NCBI GenBank assembly: GCA_030595125.1
Contig: JAUVDV010000061.1
Coordinates: forward strand, 1 to 32,149
Direction: 5' to 3'
Length of the DNA stretch: 32,149 bases
Origin: Deltaproteobacteria bacterium
GTDB taxonomy: Bacteria; Myxococcota_A; Polyangia; JAAYKL01
This document shows positions 15,405-23,961 of the stretch, piece by piece. A model generated the notes under the pieces. The model did not search any database, had not been told where the DNA came from, and saw only the letters and a list, made by a program, of their open reading frames with translations. The first letter of the stretch is position 1. Each line of letters begins with the position of its first letter. The position numbers were made by a program, and so were the translations under genes.

Positions 15405-17480
15405 ATGAACAGAGATCCGACAAAGGTAAGAAACATTGGCATCAGTGCTCACATTGATGCCGGCAAGACCACTCTTACCGAGAGAATTCTTTTTTATACC
15501 CAGCGAATCCACGCCATCCACGATGTGAAGGGCAAGGACGGCGTCGGGGCTACCATGGATTTCATGGAGCTCGAAAAAGAGCGGGGAATAACAATCACTT
15601 CTGCCGCTACCTACTGCGAATGGAAGGGCCACGAAGTAAACATAATTGACACTCCGGGGCACGTAGACTTCACCATCGAAGTCGAGAGGGCCCTGCGAGT
15701 GCTGGACGGCGCCGTTCTGGTCCTTTGCTCTGTCGGAGGTGTACAGTCTCAGTCCATTACAGTTGACAGGCAAATGGCCAGGTACAAGGTTCCGTGCATC
15801 GCCTTCATAAACAAGTGCGATCGCAACGGCGCCAACCCGCTCCGCGTGGTGGAGCAACTCCGGGAAAAGCTGAACCACAACGCTGTTGCGATGCAAATAC
15901 CCATTGGCCTTGAATCGGACTTTCGGGGAGTTGTAGACCTCATCTCCATGAAGGCCATGTACTTTGATGGCCGCAGCGGCGAGCAGATACGCCTGGAAGA
16001 AATACCTCAGGAACTCCAGACAGAGGCGCAAACCAGAAGAGATATCCTTGTCGAAGCTGCTTCAATGTTCTGCGACGAACTCATGGAAGCCGCGCTCAAT
16101 GATGAGGTCACAGCAGACCTCCTGCTCGGCGCGATAAAGAGCGGGACTCTTGCTCGCGGACTCACGCCTGTATTTGTCGGATCAGCATACAAGAATAAGG
16201 GGGTCCAGCCCCTTCTTGATGCGGTAACCCAATATCTGCCGCAACCCACAGATATTGAAAACTTCGCCCTGGACATGGAAAAAGAGGAAGTCGAACAAAA
16301 ACTCGAATCAGATTCCTCCAAACCTCTGGTAGCCCTTGCGTTCAAACTGGAAGACGGTCGTTACGGACAGCTCACTTACATCAGGGTGTATCAGGGGACC
16401 CTCTCCAAGGGGGACACGATAGTCAATTCCAGAACCGGTCAAAAAATCAGGACCGGCAGGGTCGTGCACATGCATGCGGATCAGATGGAGGAAATAGGCT
16501 CCATACCTGCCGGCTATATCGGCGCTCTCTTTGGCGTCGATTGTGCTTCCGGTGACACCTTCACCTCTCCGGAAATCAGATACAGCATGACCTCCATGCA
16601 CATTCCCGAACCGGTTATCTCACTGGCAATTGCCCCCGCAGACAACAAGGCCCAGATCCAGATGTCCAAGGCTCTTGCCAGATTTACAAAAGAGGACCCG
16701 ACGTTCAGGGCGTACGTTGATCATGAAACCGGGGATACCATCATCTCCGGAATGGGAGAACTTCACCTCGAAATATACGTTGAGCGAATGCGCAGGGAAT
16801 ACGAAGCAGACGTTTCCACGGGCATGCCCCAGGTCGCATACAGGGAAACTATTACCCGACGAGCCGAGTTCAATTATACCCACAGAAAGCAGACGGGTGG
16901 TTCGGGTCAGTATGGTCGGGTAGCCGGCCACATGGAACCGATCAAAGACGAATTTGTTTTTGAGAGCAAAGTGGTCGGCGGCTCCATCCCCACAGAATTC
17001 ATCTCTTCTTGCGAAAAAGGTTTCAAGAAAAGCATGGAGAAGGGACAGTTGTTGGGCTTTCCAATCACTGGAGTGAAAATTGTCATCAACGATGGTCAAT
17101 CCCACTCTGTGGACTCTTCCGACATGGCCTTCCGGGCAGCATCCCGTGGAGCCTTTCTGGAAGGCTACAAAAAAGCCCGACCTGTCATGCAGGAACCTAT
17201 AATGAAGGTCACGGTGGAGACTCCGACTGAATTTCAGGGATCTGTAATGGGATCACTCAACCAGCGAAGAGGGCTTATTCTGGGTACACAGGATGAGGGA
17301 AATATCAGCGTGGTAGAGGCCGAGGTCCCACTTGCCGAGATGTTCGACTACTCCACAGTCCTGCGCTCGGGCACCCAGGGGAAGGCCCAATCCACCATGG
17401 AGTTTTCCTCTTACCGCCAGGTGCCAAAAAATGTGTCAGAAGAATTGATAAAAAAAGCGGCCGAGAAGAAAAAACGGTAA
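15405..17480 (+). CDS. fusA: elongation factor G, mitochondrial/spdEFG1 type
   Basis: A complete 691-residue translational GTPase that drives translocation. G1 is AHIDAGKT (15-22 region), G3 is DTPGHVDFT, and G4 reads NKCD where NKLD or NKMD is usual. Domains II-V follow, with the domain IV stretch [16 protein letters not shown]. Switch-region wording ([30 protein letters not shown]) and [20 protein letters not shown] are those of mitochondrial EF-G1 and of the spirochaete/planctomycete/delta group rather than the usual bacterial EF-G. In Borrelia the spdEFG1 form acts in translocation while a second form does recycling. GAGG precedes the ATG. It is not in a str operon; an ATPase gene follows after 36 bases. 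Confidence 0.93.
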   Translation: MNRDPTKVRNIGISAHIDAGKTTLTERILFYTQRIHAIHDVKGKDGVGATMDFMELEKERGITITSAATYCEWKGHEVNIIDTPGHVDFTIEVERALRVLDGAVLVLCSVGGVQSQSITVDRQMARYKVPCIAFINKCDRNGANPLRVVEQLREKLNHNAVAMQIPIGLESDFRGVVDLISMKAMYFDGRSGEQIRLEEIPQELQTEAQTRRDILVEAASMFCDELMEAALNDEVTADLLLGAIKSGTLARGLTPVFVGSAYKNKGVQPLLDAVTQYLPQPTDIENFALDMEKEEVEQKLESDSSKPLVALAFKLEDGRYGQLTYIRVYQGTLSKGDTIVNSRTGQKIRTGRVVHMHADQMEEIGSIPAGYIGALFGVDCASGDTFTSPEIRYSMTSMHIPEPVISLAIAPADNKAQIQMSKALARFTKEDPTFRAYVDHETGDTIISGMGELHLEIYVERMRREYEADVSTGMPQVAYRETITRRAEFNYTHRKQTGGSGQYGRVAGHMEPIKDEFVFESKVVGGSIPTEFISSCEKGFKKSMEKGQLLGFPITGVKIVINDGQSHSVDSSDMAFRAASRGAFLEGYKKARPVMQEPIMKVTVETPTEFQGSVMGSLNQRRGLILGTQDEGNISVVEAEVPLAEMFDYSTVLRSGTQGKAQSTMEFSSYRQVPKNVSEELIKKAAEKKKR

Positions 17481-17516
17481 ACTGGCTTTTCTCCAGGAAA
17501 AAAGAAGGTCTTTGCC

Positions 17517-18155
17517 ATGTCGAAGAAGAATCCAATTCCCAACAATCCGCTGAAATTCATCAAGGAAGAAGCCGGCCACCTGCTGGCGGACGGACAATTC
17601 GGCGCAGTACTCGCCAGGGCGGGAGAGGGCAAAACTTCTTTCCTGATGCACCTGGCTCTCGACAACTTGCTTCGAGAAAAAAATGTACTTCATATTTGCC
17701 TGGATCAGCCGATAAAAAAGGTGTGTCTCTGGTACGAAGAAGCCTTCCACAGCATGTCGGATCAATACGAAACAAGTAGTTCCGACATGACGTTGGAGAC
17801 GATCATTCCCCGCCGTTTTATCATGACCTTCAATATTGAGGACTTCAGCGCAAAACGGCTCGAAGAACGTATAACCGACCTCACCGAACAGGGCATATTC
17901 TTCCCACAGATAGTCCTGCTGGACGGATTGCCATTCGACAAAACTGACGCGGCATCATTGAGCGAACTCAAGACGCTGGCACGGGAACACAATTTCCCTG
18001 TATGGTTTACGGCAATGACTCACAGAGAAGACAACATCGCGCAAAACGGCGACATCCCGCCCCCCATCAATCACGTGTCAGATCTTTTTGAAGTAGTAGT
18101 GAAGCTCAAGTCAGCGGGACGTGAAATCAGCGCTCAACTGATCAAGGAACCGTAA
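17517..18155 (+). CDS. P-loop ATPase of the RecA/KaiC type, function unknown
   Basis: A 212-residue single-domain ATPase. Walker A is ARAGEGKTSFL (G36-T40), followed by a helix and a strand (NVLHICLDQPIKK); Walker B is IVLLDGLPFD (about 132-141), preceded by a strand and followed by a hydrophobic strand (FPVWFTAMTHR) as in RecA/KaiC/DnaB-like folds. There is no second domain, no DNA-binding motif and no membrane segment, so it is a minimal RecA-fold protein. An AAGG element precedes the ATG. It starts 36 bases after fusA on the same strand and may be cotranscribed. I do not recognise a named family; a role linked to translation is only a guess from position. Confidence 0.7.
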   Translation: MSKKNPIPNNPLKFIKEEAGHLLADGQFGAVLARAGEGKTSFLMHLALDNLLREKNVLHICLDQPIKKVCLWYEEAFHSMSDQYETSSSDMTLETIIPRRFIMTFNIEDFSAKRLEERITDLTEQGIFFPQIVLLDGLPFDKTDAASLSELKTLAREHNFPVWFTAMTHREDNIAQNGDIPPPINHVSDLFEVVVKLKSAGREISAQLIKEP

Positions 18156-18200
18156 GCGGACTGAGTCCCGCAATCAAAAGAATCAATCCAGTCTCTGGGT

Positions 18201-18653
18201 TCAGGCGCGCGCCTCGATGAGAGCGCGAATGCGCGTTGCGTGGGTCGCGGATTCGTCGGAGAGCTTGTTGGCCTTGCTCTTGTGCTCGTCGGTGAGAACC
18301 AGCTTGAGGTGCGTCAGGAGGTTGTCGGCCAGGGATCCCTCCAGGCCTTCCAGTTTCTGATAGACGTCGATCCAGTCGATGTCGTCTTCCAGGTCCTCCT
18401 GTATCAGAACCAGGCGGGCCATGAATTCAGTCTGATAGTCGATTATCGCCGAGTAGTCGTAACCCTCGATCTCCTCCGGGAGGTGGTCCATGATCTCCAG
18501 AAGGGTGTTGGCGTGCTCCTTCTCCTCCTGTGCAAGCCCGGCCAGGACAACCCTGTCCTGCGAGTCGGCCTCCGCGAGCCGGGATAGCAGATAGTACACA
18601 TGGCCTATCATTCGCTCGCAAACAGCCGACCCCTTGATGATGTTGTGCAGCAT
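18201..18653 (-). CDS. ferritin-like (rubrerythrin-type) four-helix protein
   Basis: A 150-residue all-alpha protein with ferritin-like carboxylate motifs: E13, then EExxH at 43-47 (EEKEH), then E105 and a DEH at 122-124 in the last helix. These are the expected ligand positions of a di-iron centre, although the second half is less canonical than in true rubrerythrin and no rubredoxin CxxC domain is fused. It may act in peroxide or oxygen defence or in iron handling in the cytoplasm. It starts 13 bases after the stop of the upstream CHAP-like lipoprotein gene and converges with the ATPase gene. Confidence 0.75.
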   Translation of the reverse strand: MLHNIIKGSAVCERMIGHVYYLLSRLAEADSQDRVVLAGLAQEEKEHANTLLEIMDHLPEEIEGYDYSAIIDYQTEFMARLVLIQEDLEDDIDWIDVYQKLEGLEGSLADNLLTHLKLVLTDEHKSKANKLSDESATHATRIRALIEARA

Positions 18654-18666
18654 GGCGAAATGATCC

Positions 18667-19368
18667 TTAAAGCAAGTCGAACCAGTCCTCGAGGTAACCG
18701 TAGTACTGGACTTCGGCGTCCGTGGTGGAGCGCGCCATCACGCAGCTGCTGACGTTGCCCTCAATGGTGTAGATGACGATCTCGTCGGTGGAAAGGCTGG
18801 CCACCATTCCGTAGTGCTGGTACGTGTATTTTACCAGGTCGCCCGGGGCCGGGCGCCAGTCGGGGGGCATGGATCCCGGGTACATCTGGGGCAGGGATAT
18901 CGGTGTCGGCAGCCCGGCGTTGGCCTGCTCGTAGACCCAAGCCACAAAGTCGTAACACCATAACCCCGGCTGGTACTGCATGTACGGTCGAACGTCGACC
19001 CCCTCACACATACCGATCTCCGCCGTGGCGATATCTACCAGCATCGAACGGATGTATTCCTCCTCGGTGCATTCATCGTAGGGATCGCCCGCAAACTCAT
19101 CTTCGCAGTAACACGTGCCATCCTCGCAGAATGCGTTTTCGCCGCAGACGACCTCCTCACACAAATCGTCGGCATCGGTGTCCGTATCGGTGTCCGTGTC
19201 GGTATCGGAATCGCTGTCCGAATCGGAATCGCTGTCCGAATCGCTGTCCGAGTCGCCTCCGTATACATAACTGTCGTCTTCCGAATCGTCACAGCCCAGG
19301 ATCGGCAGCCCGAGCATGGCGAACGACAGCAGCAGCGCTATGCGGTTTTGTCTTGTCAGGATCGTCAT
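18667..19368 (-). CDS. lipoprotein with Asp-Ser linker, EGF-like module and NlpC/P60-CHAP-like peptidase
   Basis: A 233-residue lipoprotein: signal peptide with lipobox PILGC (C26), an uninterrupted Asp-Ser then Asp-Thr run (39-67), a six-Cys EGF-like knot (70-100), then a papain-like domain (about 104-233). The latter shows a Cys nucleophile at C138 (WCYDFVAWVYEQA), PGDLVKY before H185 (QHYGMV) and an EGN at 203-205, the order of CHAP/NlpC-P60 amidases. It may cleave peptidoglycan peptides or amides from the outer membrane face. AGGAG precedes the ATG. The gene lies 13 bases upstream of the ferritin-like gene, so the two may be cotranscribed, though no functional link is obvious. Confidence 0.78.
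   Translation of the reverse strand: MTILTRQNRIALLLSFAMLGLPILGCDDSEDDSYVYGGDSDSDSDSDSDSDSDSDTDTDTDTDTDADDLCEEVVCGENAFCEDGTCYCEDEFAGDPYDECTEEEYIRSMLVDIATAEIGMCEGVDVRPYMQYQPGLWCYDFVAWVYEQANAGLPTPISLPQMYPGSMPPDWRPAPGDLVKYTYQHYGMVASLSTDEIVIYTIEGNVSSCVMARSTTDAEVQYYGYLEDWFDLL
19168..19254 (-). repeat. Asp-Ser/Asp-Thr coding repeat
   Basis: Degenerate 6-base GAY-(TCN or ACN) units in the CHAP-like lipoprotein gene, coding residues 39-67. The protein run is perfect while synonymous bases vary. Confidence 0.85.
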
Positions 19369-19430
19369 TATTTGTGCTCCTTATGTGACAAGAGTACCAC
19401 GGCTGGCACACGGGAGTTGAGGAAAAAGAT

Positions 19431-19754
19431 TCAGTGGCAGGCGTTACAAGACTCGGGATCCGGGAACCCGTCCTTCCCGTGTATTTCGGAGTGGCAGTCG
19501 CCGCAAGGTGTTGCTCCGCCGTGCCCGTCCGGAGCTCCGTTCTTGCCGTGACAGTCGACGCACTCGTAAGGCTGCAACTCGGAATTATGAGTATCATCAT
19601 CTGTATGACAGTCGCTTCCCCAGCAACCCGGGTTGCCCCACCCCTCGTGTTCGGTGGTCAGAGAATTCGAGTCTTCATCGCTGTCACAGCCGAGGAACAG
19701 CCCCGACATCAGAAAGAATACGAACAGAATAGCCATTGTTTTACCGGTGCTCAT
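19431..19754 (-). CDS. small multiheme cytochrome c lipoprotein
   Basis: A 107-residue lipoprotein: signal peptide with lipobox LFLGC (C23), short acidic linker, then four heme-attachment motifs: an unusual C44-x4-C49-H50, then C65-x2-C68-H69, C84-x2-C87-H88 and C103-x2-C106-H107. The last His is the final residue. Tetraheme lipoproteins of this size carry electrons across the periplasm or outer membrane in anaerobes. I chose the ATG at 19754, which has GGGAGG at good spacing; an in-frame ATG 18 bases upstream overlaps that site. It is preceded by the 43-bp element shared with the ZIP gene. Few non-motif His residues (for example H36, H56, H78, H92) are available as distal ligands. Confidence 0.85.
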   Translation of the reverse strand: MSTGKTMAILFVFFLMSGLFLGCDSDEDSNSLTTEHEGWGNPGCWGSDCHTDDDTHNSELQPYECVDCHGKNGAPDGHGGATPCGDCHSEIHGKDGFPDPESCNACH

Positions 19755-19778
19755 GATCTCGCCTCCCGTCATTGTGGA

Positions 19779-19821
19779 GAAATATTGTATCGCGAAGTCA
19801 GTGAAGGGGAAAACGGAATTT
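19779..19821 (-). promoter_or_regulatory. shared intergenic element, copy A (before the cytochrome gene)
   Basis: This 43-base stretch is about 79% identical (one gap) to 23856-23897. Both copies lie in the same orientation 24-35 bases upstream of a minus-strand start codon. On the minus strand it reads ACTTCGCGATACAATATTTC at its proximal end, with a -10-like TACAAT. This suggests a common promoter or operator. Confidence 0.5.
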
Positions 19822-19835
19822 CACACCAAAGAGAT

Positions 19836-22800
19836 CTATTGTGAGGGAGGGTGCGACGGTGGCCCCGGACCTTCTGTCTTGATGAGATCCACAGTGTACC
19901 CTTCGATCTCGGACAATGGAGCGTTGAGTTCTGGTGGCATGATCGCCATCGTGTCCTCGTATTTCTTGTTCACGAGACGGCCGTCCAGAGGCGTGGCAGA
20001 GGTGGGTATCACGCCGACAGTTCGATTCCTGCCGGCCTGTTTTGCCGTATAGAGGCCACGATCGGCCAGCTCGATCACGGATTCTATTGAAACCCTGTTT
20101 GGCGCTTCTCCATAAAATGGGAATGGCGCCCAACCCAGAGAGCACGTGAGACGAATGGCTGTGCTGTCGTCCACTTGAAAGTTGCCTATCCCGATCGATG
20201 ACAGAATGCGCTCGGCCTGTGCGCTCGCCTGATCCCGCTCCGTATCCGGGCACAAAACCAGAAACTCCTCGCCTCCCCAGCGCACAACCAGATCGGATTG
20301 GCGGAGCATAGATCTAAGGCGATCCGTGAACTCGACCAGGATACGGTCTCCGGCCAGGTGTCCGTACCGGTCGTTGACCTGCTTGAAAAAATCCAGATCG
20401 ATCATGTATACAACAGCCGTTGACTCGGAGAGGGGCTCGCCAGGGGCATCGTCGCTGAACATTTGAACGATTCGCGGGAGGTCCTGTGCGACAAACTCCG
20501 AGAAGTAACGTCGGTTTCTCGCACCGGTCAGCGCATCGGTGAAGCTCAGATCTCTGAGGCGCACATTCGCCTGCGCCAACTCCGCGCTTCGCTCGGCCAC
20601 CGCCTTTTCGAGGCGAGAGCGGTCCTTCTTGAGTTTGCGCGTCCTTAGCCCCACGCCGATGGAAAACACCAGCATAGCAACGAAAAAGAGGAACATCCGA
20701 AACCACAAAGTCTCCCACCAGGGCGGGCGCACAACAAAATCATACACGGCCGCGCGAGCGCTTTCGATGCCGGTGGCCGATACGCAATAGACCTCGAACC
20801 TGTAGCTGCCGGCTGGGAGAGACGGGTACCTCGCCTCTCGCAATCCGGTCTCCACGAAATCCTTCTCCAGGCCGACCAGTCGGTATTTGAAACGTGCCGC
20901 AGTGGGGCGAGTGAACGTCAAACCCGAGAACTTCACCCAGAATGTGCCGTCATCATGATCCACGGAAGGTCGAGGAGTGATCATTACCTGCGTGTCGCCC
21001 AGCGTTGCGGAGGTGATCACCACGTTGGGAGGACCTTCGGGTTTCTCGTCGACCTCCGGACGGTAGTGCACCATGCCGCGGCTCGTTCCCATGAAGAAGG
21101 AGCCGTTCGGGCCCGCCATCGTAGAATTGGAGCTGAGATCATCCCAGATGAGCCCGTCGTTGTGGTTGAAGATACGAACCGAGAGATCTCTCCGCGATAT
21201 TCGTCCGAGTCCTGCGTTCCCCCCCGCCCAGATGTTGCCCAGCGTGTCCGACGTCACCAGGTAGACGGTATCGCTAGGCAACCCCTCCTTTGCCCCAAAG
21301 TGAACAGTCGAAGGTCGCCCGTCGTTATCGAGCAGCAAACGCGTCAATCCTTCGAAGTTGTAGTATCCGAACCACACTTCATTGCCGGAAATCGCCACCA
21401 GCTCATCTGCGTAGTCAAGCATCAGGCCATCGGCCTTCGAGAAACGGCGCCATTCCACACCGTCGAATCGACCAATACCTTCTGGACCGGTCGTCCACAG
21501 CACACCGTCGGGGGCGATCTTGATTTTACGCGAGCACTTCTCGATTTCTTTGGGCACCTCCTGTCTTTCAAACGATATCTGTCCATCATCGATCCTGGTC
21601 GACAGAAGAAACGAGTCACAGGAAATCCAGATGTCCCCTTTGGGGTCTGTGGTGATCCTGATTCTCTTTTTGACGCATTCCTCGGGCATGGGGGCCTTTG
21701 TTGCCTCGAGGGTCTCCGGGTGAAAGCGCGTCATCCCAAGAGTAGGAGCAACCGCCCATACCCAGCCGTCAGGCCCTTCGACCAGCTTGGTTATCAGGCT
21801 CCCCACGACGCCGTCTTCCTCCCTGCGAATGTGCCATCGACCCTCGCCCGGGTCCCAGATGCCGACGCCGTCGTTGGTGGCGACCCATGTTCGCCCATGC
21901 CGGTCCACAAGGGTGCTCCACACCACGTTGTCCGGAATCCCCTCGGCGGTAGTCCATGCCGACCAGGTCCGTCGCCCGGGCCAACGTGCAACACCAGCTC
22001 CACCCAGGCCGATCCACAAGGCGCCCGAATCGTCCTCGAGGGCGCACAAGACCCAATCAGAAGCAAGACCCTGCTTTTCGGTGATGGACCGCCATTGCCC
22101 GTCTGCCTTGTAAAACAACCCCTCGGTGCTCGGTACGAGCGGGTTGCCGTCGCGGTCGAGGCTGAGCGCACCCCACCCAACGGTTCTGGGCGGGATGCCG
22201 TCATCATCGTGAACGAAGCGAGATGTCCCCGCCGGTTTTTTCAGGAGATGGCGCATGCTGCGAAGCCACACGGTCCCGAAACTATTGACCAGGAGCGTGG
22301 TAGTTTTCTCTTCGGGCACACCCTCGTTTTTTGAGAACACCTCGATTTTACCGGTGTCGGGGCGAAGAACGACAACGGATCCTTCGCACGCAAACCACAC
22401 CAATCCATCCGGCGCAACGGTCACAGCGGTCGTATGGTTTTTCGGCAGGCCATCCTCGGTAGTCCATGTTCGAAGCAATTTTCGGGTTTGCCCGTCGAAC
22501 TCCAGAAGACCCTTGTTGGACACCATGTACACGTGATTGTCGTCACTCAAAGCGAAACGCTGCTGTACGGCGTCCTTGCGAAGAAGGAGCTCGTCATCAA
22601 TCCCGGTGAGCATCTGTTCGAAAGAGAGGCCGTTGAAATACATGACCCCGGCGTGGGTCGCAGCCCAGAGAGTGCCGTCCGGTCCCACAACGAGTTGCTC
22701 GATATAGGGCCTCGGCAGACCTTGCTCCTTTCCGAACTGCTCGACGGCCACACCGTCGTACCGGAAGAGCCCGGTCAGAGTACCGAACCACAAGAAGCCG

Positions 22801-22997
22801 TCGCGATCTTGGGCCATCGTGGCCACCAGCTTTGTGGCCAGCTCAGAATCAGCGCTCAACTGCTGGAAGACGAAGCGCGGATTTGCCGGCAACGAGCCCG
22901 GCTCGGCAGCATGGACTGCGCCGGAACCAATCAGGATTGTCAGCAGCGCGAAGGCCGCATATTGATATATCCTGGTTTTCAGACAGACTCCCATCAT
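19836..22997 (-). CDS. beta-propeller sensor diguanylate cyclase
   Basis: A 1053-residue signalling protein. Signal peptide or N-terminal membrane segment (about 10-30, ending AVHAAEP), then about 600 residues of two-component-regulator propeller repeats (pattern DGLPxxxVxxLxxDxxGxLWxGTxxGLxR), a Y_Y_Y domain (about 690-755), a membrane helix (WFRMFLFFVAMLVFSIGVGL), a coiled coil and a GGDEF domain (about 830-1000). The active site is GGEEF (908-912) and the product-inhibition site RxxD is intact (RQSD, 899-902). It should make cyclic di-GMP in response to a periplasmic ligand, in the style of hybrid systems that sense glycans but with a cyclase output. A 55-residue tail of unknown use follows. 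The gene lies 7 bases from the stop of the upstream ZIP gene, so they may be cotranscribed. Confidence 0.92.
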   Translation of the reverse strand: MMGVCLKTRIYQYAAFALLTILIGSGAVHAAEPGSLPANPRFVFQQLSADSELATKLVATMAQDRDGFLWFGTLTGLFRYDGVAVEQFGKEQGLPRPYIEQLVVGPDGTLWAATHAGVMYFNGLSFEQMLTGIDDELLLRKDAVQQRFALSDDNHVYMVSNKGLLEFDGQTRKLLRTWTTEDGLPKNHTTAVTVAPDGLVWFACEGSVVVLRPDTGKIEVFSKNEGVPEEKTTTLLVNSFGTVWLRSMRHLLKKPAGTSRFVHDDDGIPPRTVGWGALSLDRDGNPLVPSTEGLFYKADGQWRSITEKQGLASDWVLCALEDDSGALWIGLGGAGVARWPGRRTWSAWTTAEGIPDNVVWSTLVDRHGRTWVATNDGVGIWDPGEGRWHIRREEDGVVGSLITKLVEGPDGWVWAVAPTLGMTRFHPETLEATKAPMPEECVKKRIRITTDPKGDIWISCDSFLLSTRIDDGQISFERQEVPKEIEKCSRKIKIAPDGVLWTTGPEGIGRFDGVEWRRFSKADGLMLDYADELVAISGNEVWFGYYNFEGLTRLLLDNDGRPSTVHFGAKEGLPSDTVYLVTSDTLGNIWAGGNAGLGRISRRDLSVRIFNHNDGLIWDDLSSNSTMAGPNGSFFMGTSRGMVHYRPEVDEKPEGPPNVVITSATLGDTQVMITPRPSVDHDDGTFWVKFSGLTFTRPTAARFKYRLVGLEKDFVETGLREARYPSLPAGSYRFEVYCVSATGIESARAAVYDFVVRPPWWETLWFRMFLFFVAMLVFSIGVGLRTRKLKKDRSRLEKAVAERSAELAQANVRLRDLSFTDALTGARNRRYFSEFVAQDLPRIVQMFSDDAPGEPLSESTAVVYMIDLDFFKQVNDRYGHLAGDRILVEFTDRLRSMLRQSDLVVRWGGEEFLVLCPDTERDQASAQAERILSSIGIGNFQVDDSTAIRLTCSLGWAPFPFYGEAPNRVSIESVIELADRGLYTAKQAGRNRTVGVIPTSATPLDGRLVNKKYEDTMAIMPPELNAPLSEIEGYTVDLIKTEGPGPPSHPPSQ

Positions 22998-23004
22998 CGT
23001 CTAC

Positions 23005-23820
23005 TCATCCAAGTGCGACATCAAGCAACATCATCGTTGCAAATCCTAACATTGCCCCAATTGTTGACAAGTCTGTTTCATTTCCTTGCTGAGATTCCGG
23101 AATCAACTCTTCTACAACCACAAAGATCATGGCTCCGGCAGCAAATGACAGTGCATATGGGAGTAATGGTGCAATTGTCAGAACCAGGTAGGCTCCCAAT
23201 ACAGCAGCTACGGGTTCTACGATGCCGGACAATTGCCCATAGTTGAATGCCTTCAGTCTGGACAATCCTTCACGTCTCAATGGAATGGAGACTGCTGCTC
23301 CTTCCGGAAAGTTTTGCAATCCAATGCCCAGTGCAAGTGCAATAGCTCCGGCAAGGGTTCCTGTTTCCGGACTATTTGCCAACGCCCCAAATGCAACTCC
23401 TATGGCCAGTCCCTCGGGAATGTTATGCAATGTAATCGCCAGGACGAGCAATACACTGCGTTGCCAGGATGTCTTTATTCCCTCTGCTCTATCTATCGAG
23501 AGTCCCAGGTGCAAGTGAGGCAGTATTTTATTGATTACAAGAAGAAAAGCCCCTCCCGCCAGGAAACCCGTCACGGCCGGAAGCCACTTTATACCGCCCT
23601 GTGCCTCGGTCAGTTCTATTGCAGGTTTCAATAGAGACCAGAAGCTGGCTGCAATCATTACTCCGGCCGCGAAACCAAGCATTGAATTCAATACTTTGGG
23701 AGCTATGGTTTTAAAGAAAAAGACCATGGCGGCGCCCAGTGCAGTAATTCCCCAGGTGAAAAGGGCTGCAACAAGCGCCAACAATACTGGATTGTAATCA
23801 AGTAGCCATTCAGTTTTCAT
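23005..23820 (-). CDS. ZIP-family divalent metal transporter (GufA/ZupT-like)
   Basis: A 271-residue membrane protein with eight hydrophobic segments. The two signature motifs are HNIPEG in the fourth and NFPEG in the fifth core helix, which form the metal-binding centre of ZIP carriers; a third EELIPE lies near the end. Length and the loop PHLHLGL between helices 3 and 4 fit the GufA/ZupT branch, which imports Zn2+ and other divalent metals. The gene is visibly poorer in GC than its neighbours, which hints at separate acquisition. It runs into the diguanylate cyclase gene 7 bases later, and is preceded by the 42-bp element shared with the cytochrome gene. Confidence 0.9.
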   Translation of the reverse strand: MKTEWLLDYNPVLLALVAALFTWGITALGAAMVFFFKTIAPKVLNSMLGFAAGVMIAASFWSLLKPAIELTEAQGGIKWLPAVTGFLAGGAFLLVINKILPHLHLGLSIDRAEGIKTSWQRSVLLVLAITLHNIPEGLAIGVAFGALANSPETGTLAGAIALALGIGLQNFPEGAAVSIPLRREGLSRLKAFNYGQLSGIVEPVAAVLGAYLVLTIAPLLPYALSFAAGAMIFVVVEELIPESQQGNETDLSTIGAMLGFATMMLLDVALG

Positions 23821-23855
23821 GGCGCTTCACTTCCATGTCCAGATGTCATGATCGT

Positions 23856-23897
23856 GAAATAGTGTACCGCAAAGTGAGGTAGGAGAAAATGGAATTT
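23856..23897 (-). promoter_or_regulatory. shared intergenic element, copy B (before the ZIP gene)
   Basis: This is the second copy of the element at 19779-19821. On the minus strand its proximal end reads CTTTGCGGTACACTATTTC, with a -10-like TACACT, 35 bases before the ZIP start codon. The conserved parts (AAATTCC, ACTT-GCG, GTA-CA) are spread over four helical turns. Confidence 0.5.
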
Positions 23898-23961
23898 TGG
23901 GCTAACGGGATGCGCGATTTTGCCGGCAGGCTGGTGAATTACATGGTCTGGAGTCGGAAAC

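Noticed and set aside
18156-18171. Hairpin between the ATPase and ferritin-like genes as a terminator
   Set aside because: The stem GCGGAC/GTCCCGC has a bulge and no T-run follows on either strand.
19168-19254. Regular short repeats as a CRISPR or minisatellite array
   Set aside because: They code an in-frame Asp-Ser/Asp-Thr spacer within a lipoprotein gene and have no spacer-repeat structure.
20955-22334. 459-codon plus-strand frame opposite the propeller/GGDEF gene
   Set aside because: It is antisense to clear propeller repeats and rich in His/Arg/Pro as expected of a shadow.
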